The position numbers and the translations under genes were made by a program. A stretch of 6,821 nucleotides of DNA, from positions 943 to 7,763 of the forward strand of contig DOCS01000020.1 of assembly GCA_003503355.1 (NCBI GenBank), read 5' to 3'. The notes below the pieces were generated by a model that did no database searches, was not told where the DNA came from, and was given only the letters and a program-made list of their open reading frames with translations. Below are positions 5,762 to 6,821 of this stretch, one piece after another. Origin of the DNA: Opitutia bacterium (lineage in GTDB: Bacteria > Verrucomicrobiota > Verrucomicrobiia > Opitutales > Coraliomargaritaceae). Numbering within the stretch: position 1 is the stretch's first letter; every line of letters begins with the position of its first letter.

Positions 5762-6821
5762 TCCACTTCCTCCGGTGTTAGGAATACTTCGCGCGGGGTG
5801 GAGCCGTTTTGCGGGCCGATGTGCATGCGGTCTTCCAGTTCCTCAATCAGCAGAGCGGCGCGGTTGTAGCCGATGCGCAGGCGCCGTTGCAGGAAGCTGG
5901 TGCTTGCTTTTTGAGATTCGGCCACGGTCAGCATCGCCTTCTTGAGCAGCGCTTCATCGTCGTCGCCCTCGATGCCCTCAATGCCGAGCTGGCTGCCGGA
6001 CTGGTCTTCTCCGGAGGCGGGGATCGAGCTGAGGTCGACGCGGAATTCCGGCAGGCGCTGGCCCGAGATGTGCTCGACTACGCTGATGATTTCGTGGTCC
6101 TGCACCATTGGGCTTTGAATGCGAATCAGGCGCGCAATGCCCGGCGGGTTGAACAGAAAGTCGCCCTTGCCGAGTAAGCTCTCGGCGCCCTTGCAATCCA
6201 GGATCGTGCGGGAGTCGACGTTAGAGGACACTTGAAATGCGATGCGGGTCGGAAAGTTGGCCTTAATGATGCCGGTAATGACGTTCACGCTCGGGCGCTG
6301 CGTGGCGACAATCGTGTGGATACCGACTGCACGCGAGAGTTGTGCAATGCGCGCGAGGGCGCCTTCGGCCTCGCCCTTGGAGGTCATCATCAGGTCGGCG
6401 AGCTCGTCGATGATCACGACGGTGAATGGCATCTTATCGAAATCGTCCGTTTCGGCCTTGGCATTGTAGCCGGCAATGTTGCGCACCTGCTTGTCGGCCA
6501 GCACCTGGTAGCGGCGTTCCATCTCATTGACCACCCACTTGAGGACTTGCACTGCCGGCTTGGCGTCAGCCACCACCGAGTGAATCAGGTGCGGGACTGT
6601 GCGAAATAGGCCGAATTCGACACGTTTGGGGTCGATCAGAACCAGCTCCAGCTCATCGGGCTTAAAGTTATACAGCAGGCTGAGTATGAGCGTGCTCATG
6701 CAGACGGATTTACCGCTGCCGGTGGCGCCGGCGATCAACAGGTGCGGCGCCTTGGCCAAATCGGTGATGATCGGCTTGCCTTGGATGTCGAGCCCCATGA
6801 TGAGCGGAATCTCGTAGTCGT
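5749..6821 (-). CDS. ftsK: DNA translocase FtsK/SpoIIIE, C-terminal part (5' end outside window)
   Basis: FtsK is a hexameric ATP-driven motor at the division septum that pumps the chromosome terminus and activates XerCD recombination at dif. The frame stays open to the right edge, so about 356 C-terminal residues are seen. The ATG at 6798 is internal, since DYEIPLIMGLDIQGKP runs through it without interruption. Counting from that Met, Walker A is GATGSGKS (24-31) and Walker B is VVIIDELADL (127-136). ATQRPSVNVITGIIKANFPTRIAF (165-188) is a further signature. A Gly/Asp/Glu-rich linker (about 262-281) leads to the winged-helix gamma domain (about 282-341), with ESQKASTSFLQRRLRIGYNRA, which reads the polar KOPS-type DNA signals. 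The membrane domain and linker must lie beyond the window. It heads the minus-strand operon, and its last codons contain the ribosome-binding site and start of the next gene. Together with the seven in-frame codons before Met6798, everything visible is intact. Confidence 0.97.
   Translation of the reverse strand, partial: DYEIPLIMGLDIQGKPIITDLAKAPHLLIAGATGSGKSVCMSTLILSLLYNFKPDELELVLIDPKRVEFGLFRTVPHLIHSVVADAKPAVQVLKWVVNEMERRYQVLADKQVRNIAGYNAKAETDDFDKMPFTVVIIDELADLMMTSKGEAEGALARIAQLSRAVGIHTIVATQRPSVNVITGIIKANFPTRIAFQVSSNVDSRTILDCKGAESLLGKGDFLFNPPGIARLIRIQSPMVQDHEIISVVEHISGQRLPEFRVDLSSIPASGEDQSGSQLGIEGIEGDDDEALLKKAMLTVAESQKASTSFLQRRLRIGYNRAALLIEELEDRMHIGPQNGSTPREVFLTPEEVEWCK
5769..5773 (-). promoter_or_regulatory. 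GGAGG ribosome-binding site inside the ftsK 3' end
   Basis: On the minus strand GGAGG lies seven bases before the ATG at 5761 of the helical-repeat gene, entirely within the last codons of ftsK (the Pro-Glu-Glu-Val region). It fixes that start. It is the only strong Shine-Dalgarno sequence ahead of any gene start visible here. Ribosomes finishing ftsK at 5749 pass this site, which fits translational coupling. Confidence 0.8.

Noticed and set aside
6796..6798. ATG at 6798 as the true start of ftsK
   Set aside because: The frame continues upstream with sequence expected just before the FtsK motor core, so the Met is internal and the gene is cut by the window edge.

Overview
The window is an ordinary-looking, moderately GC-rich bacterial chromosomal segment, densely coded and without RNA genes, insertion sequences, CRISPR repeats or phage genes. 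It holds six complete protein genes, the 3' part of a seventh (ftsK) cut by the right edge, and possibly a few codons of an eighth at the left edge. Only one gene has a strong Shine-Dalgarno sequence. The overall impression, including Ala-rich small proteins and a LRV/HEAT-type solenoid protein, would fit a Gram-negative lineage such as Verrucomicrobiota (Opitutae-like). That assignment is inference and rests on no marker gene.

Layout, left to right. (1) 28-264, plus: an unrecognised 78-residue protein, possibly coupled to an upstream gene. (2) 418-765, minus: a small VOC/glyoxalase-fold protein, which converges with gene 1 and diverges from topB. (3) 870-3221, plus: topB, a type IA DNA topoisomerase III of the Bacillus TopB type, with two C-terminal zinc-ribbon modules. 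(4) 3222-3320: a convergent intergenic region with a hairpin that probably terminates transcription. (5) From the right edge leftward to 3321, minus: an apparent four-gene operon. It runs ftsK (C-terminal motor and gamma domain), then a 499-residue helical-repeat (LRV/HEAT-like) protein overlapping ftsK by 13 bases, then two small coiled-coil proteins of 137 and 135 residues. These two are diverged tandem paralogues with very different tails.

Functionally, FtsK moves DNA through the division septum and helps resolve chromosome dimers, and topoisomerase III unlinks single-stranded and catenated DNA. The right and centre of the window therefore have a chromosome-segregation flavour. The most interesting part is the uncharacterised trio downstream of ftsK. 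The solenoid gene's start codon and its GGAGG site lie inside ftsK, so its translation is probably coupled to FtsK. The two paralogues share an N-terminal helix and a Pro-Pro motif but carry oppositely charged tails. A role for this trio with FtsK is a hypothesis from gene arrangement only.
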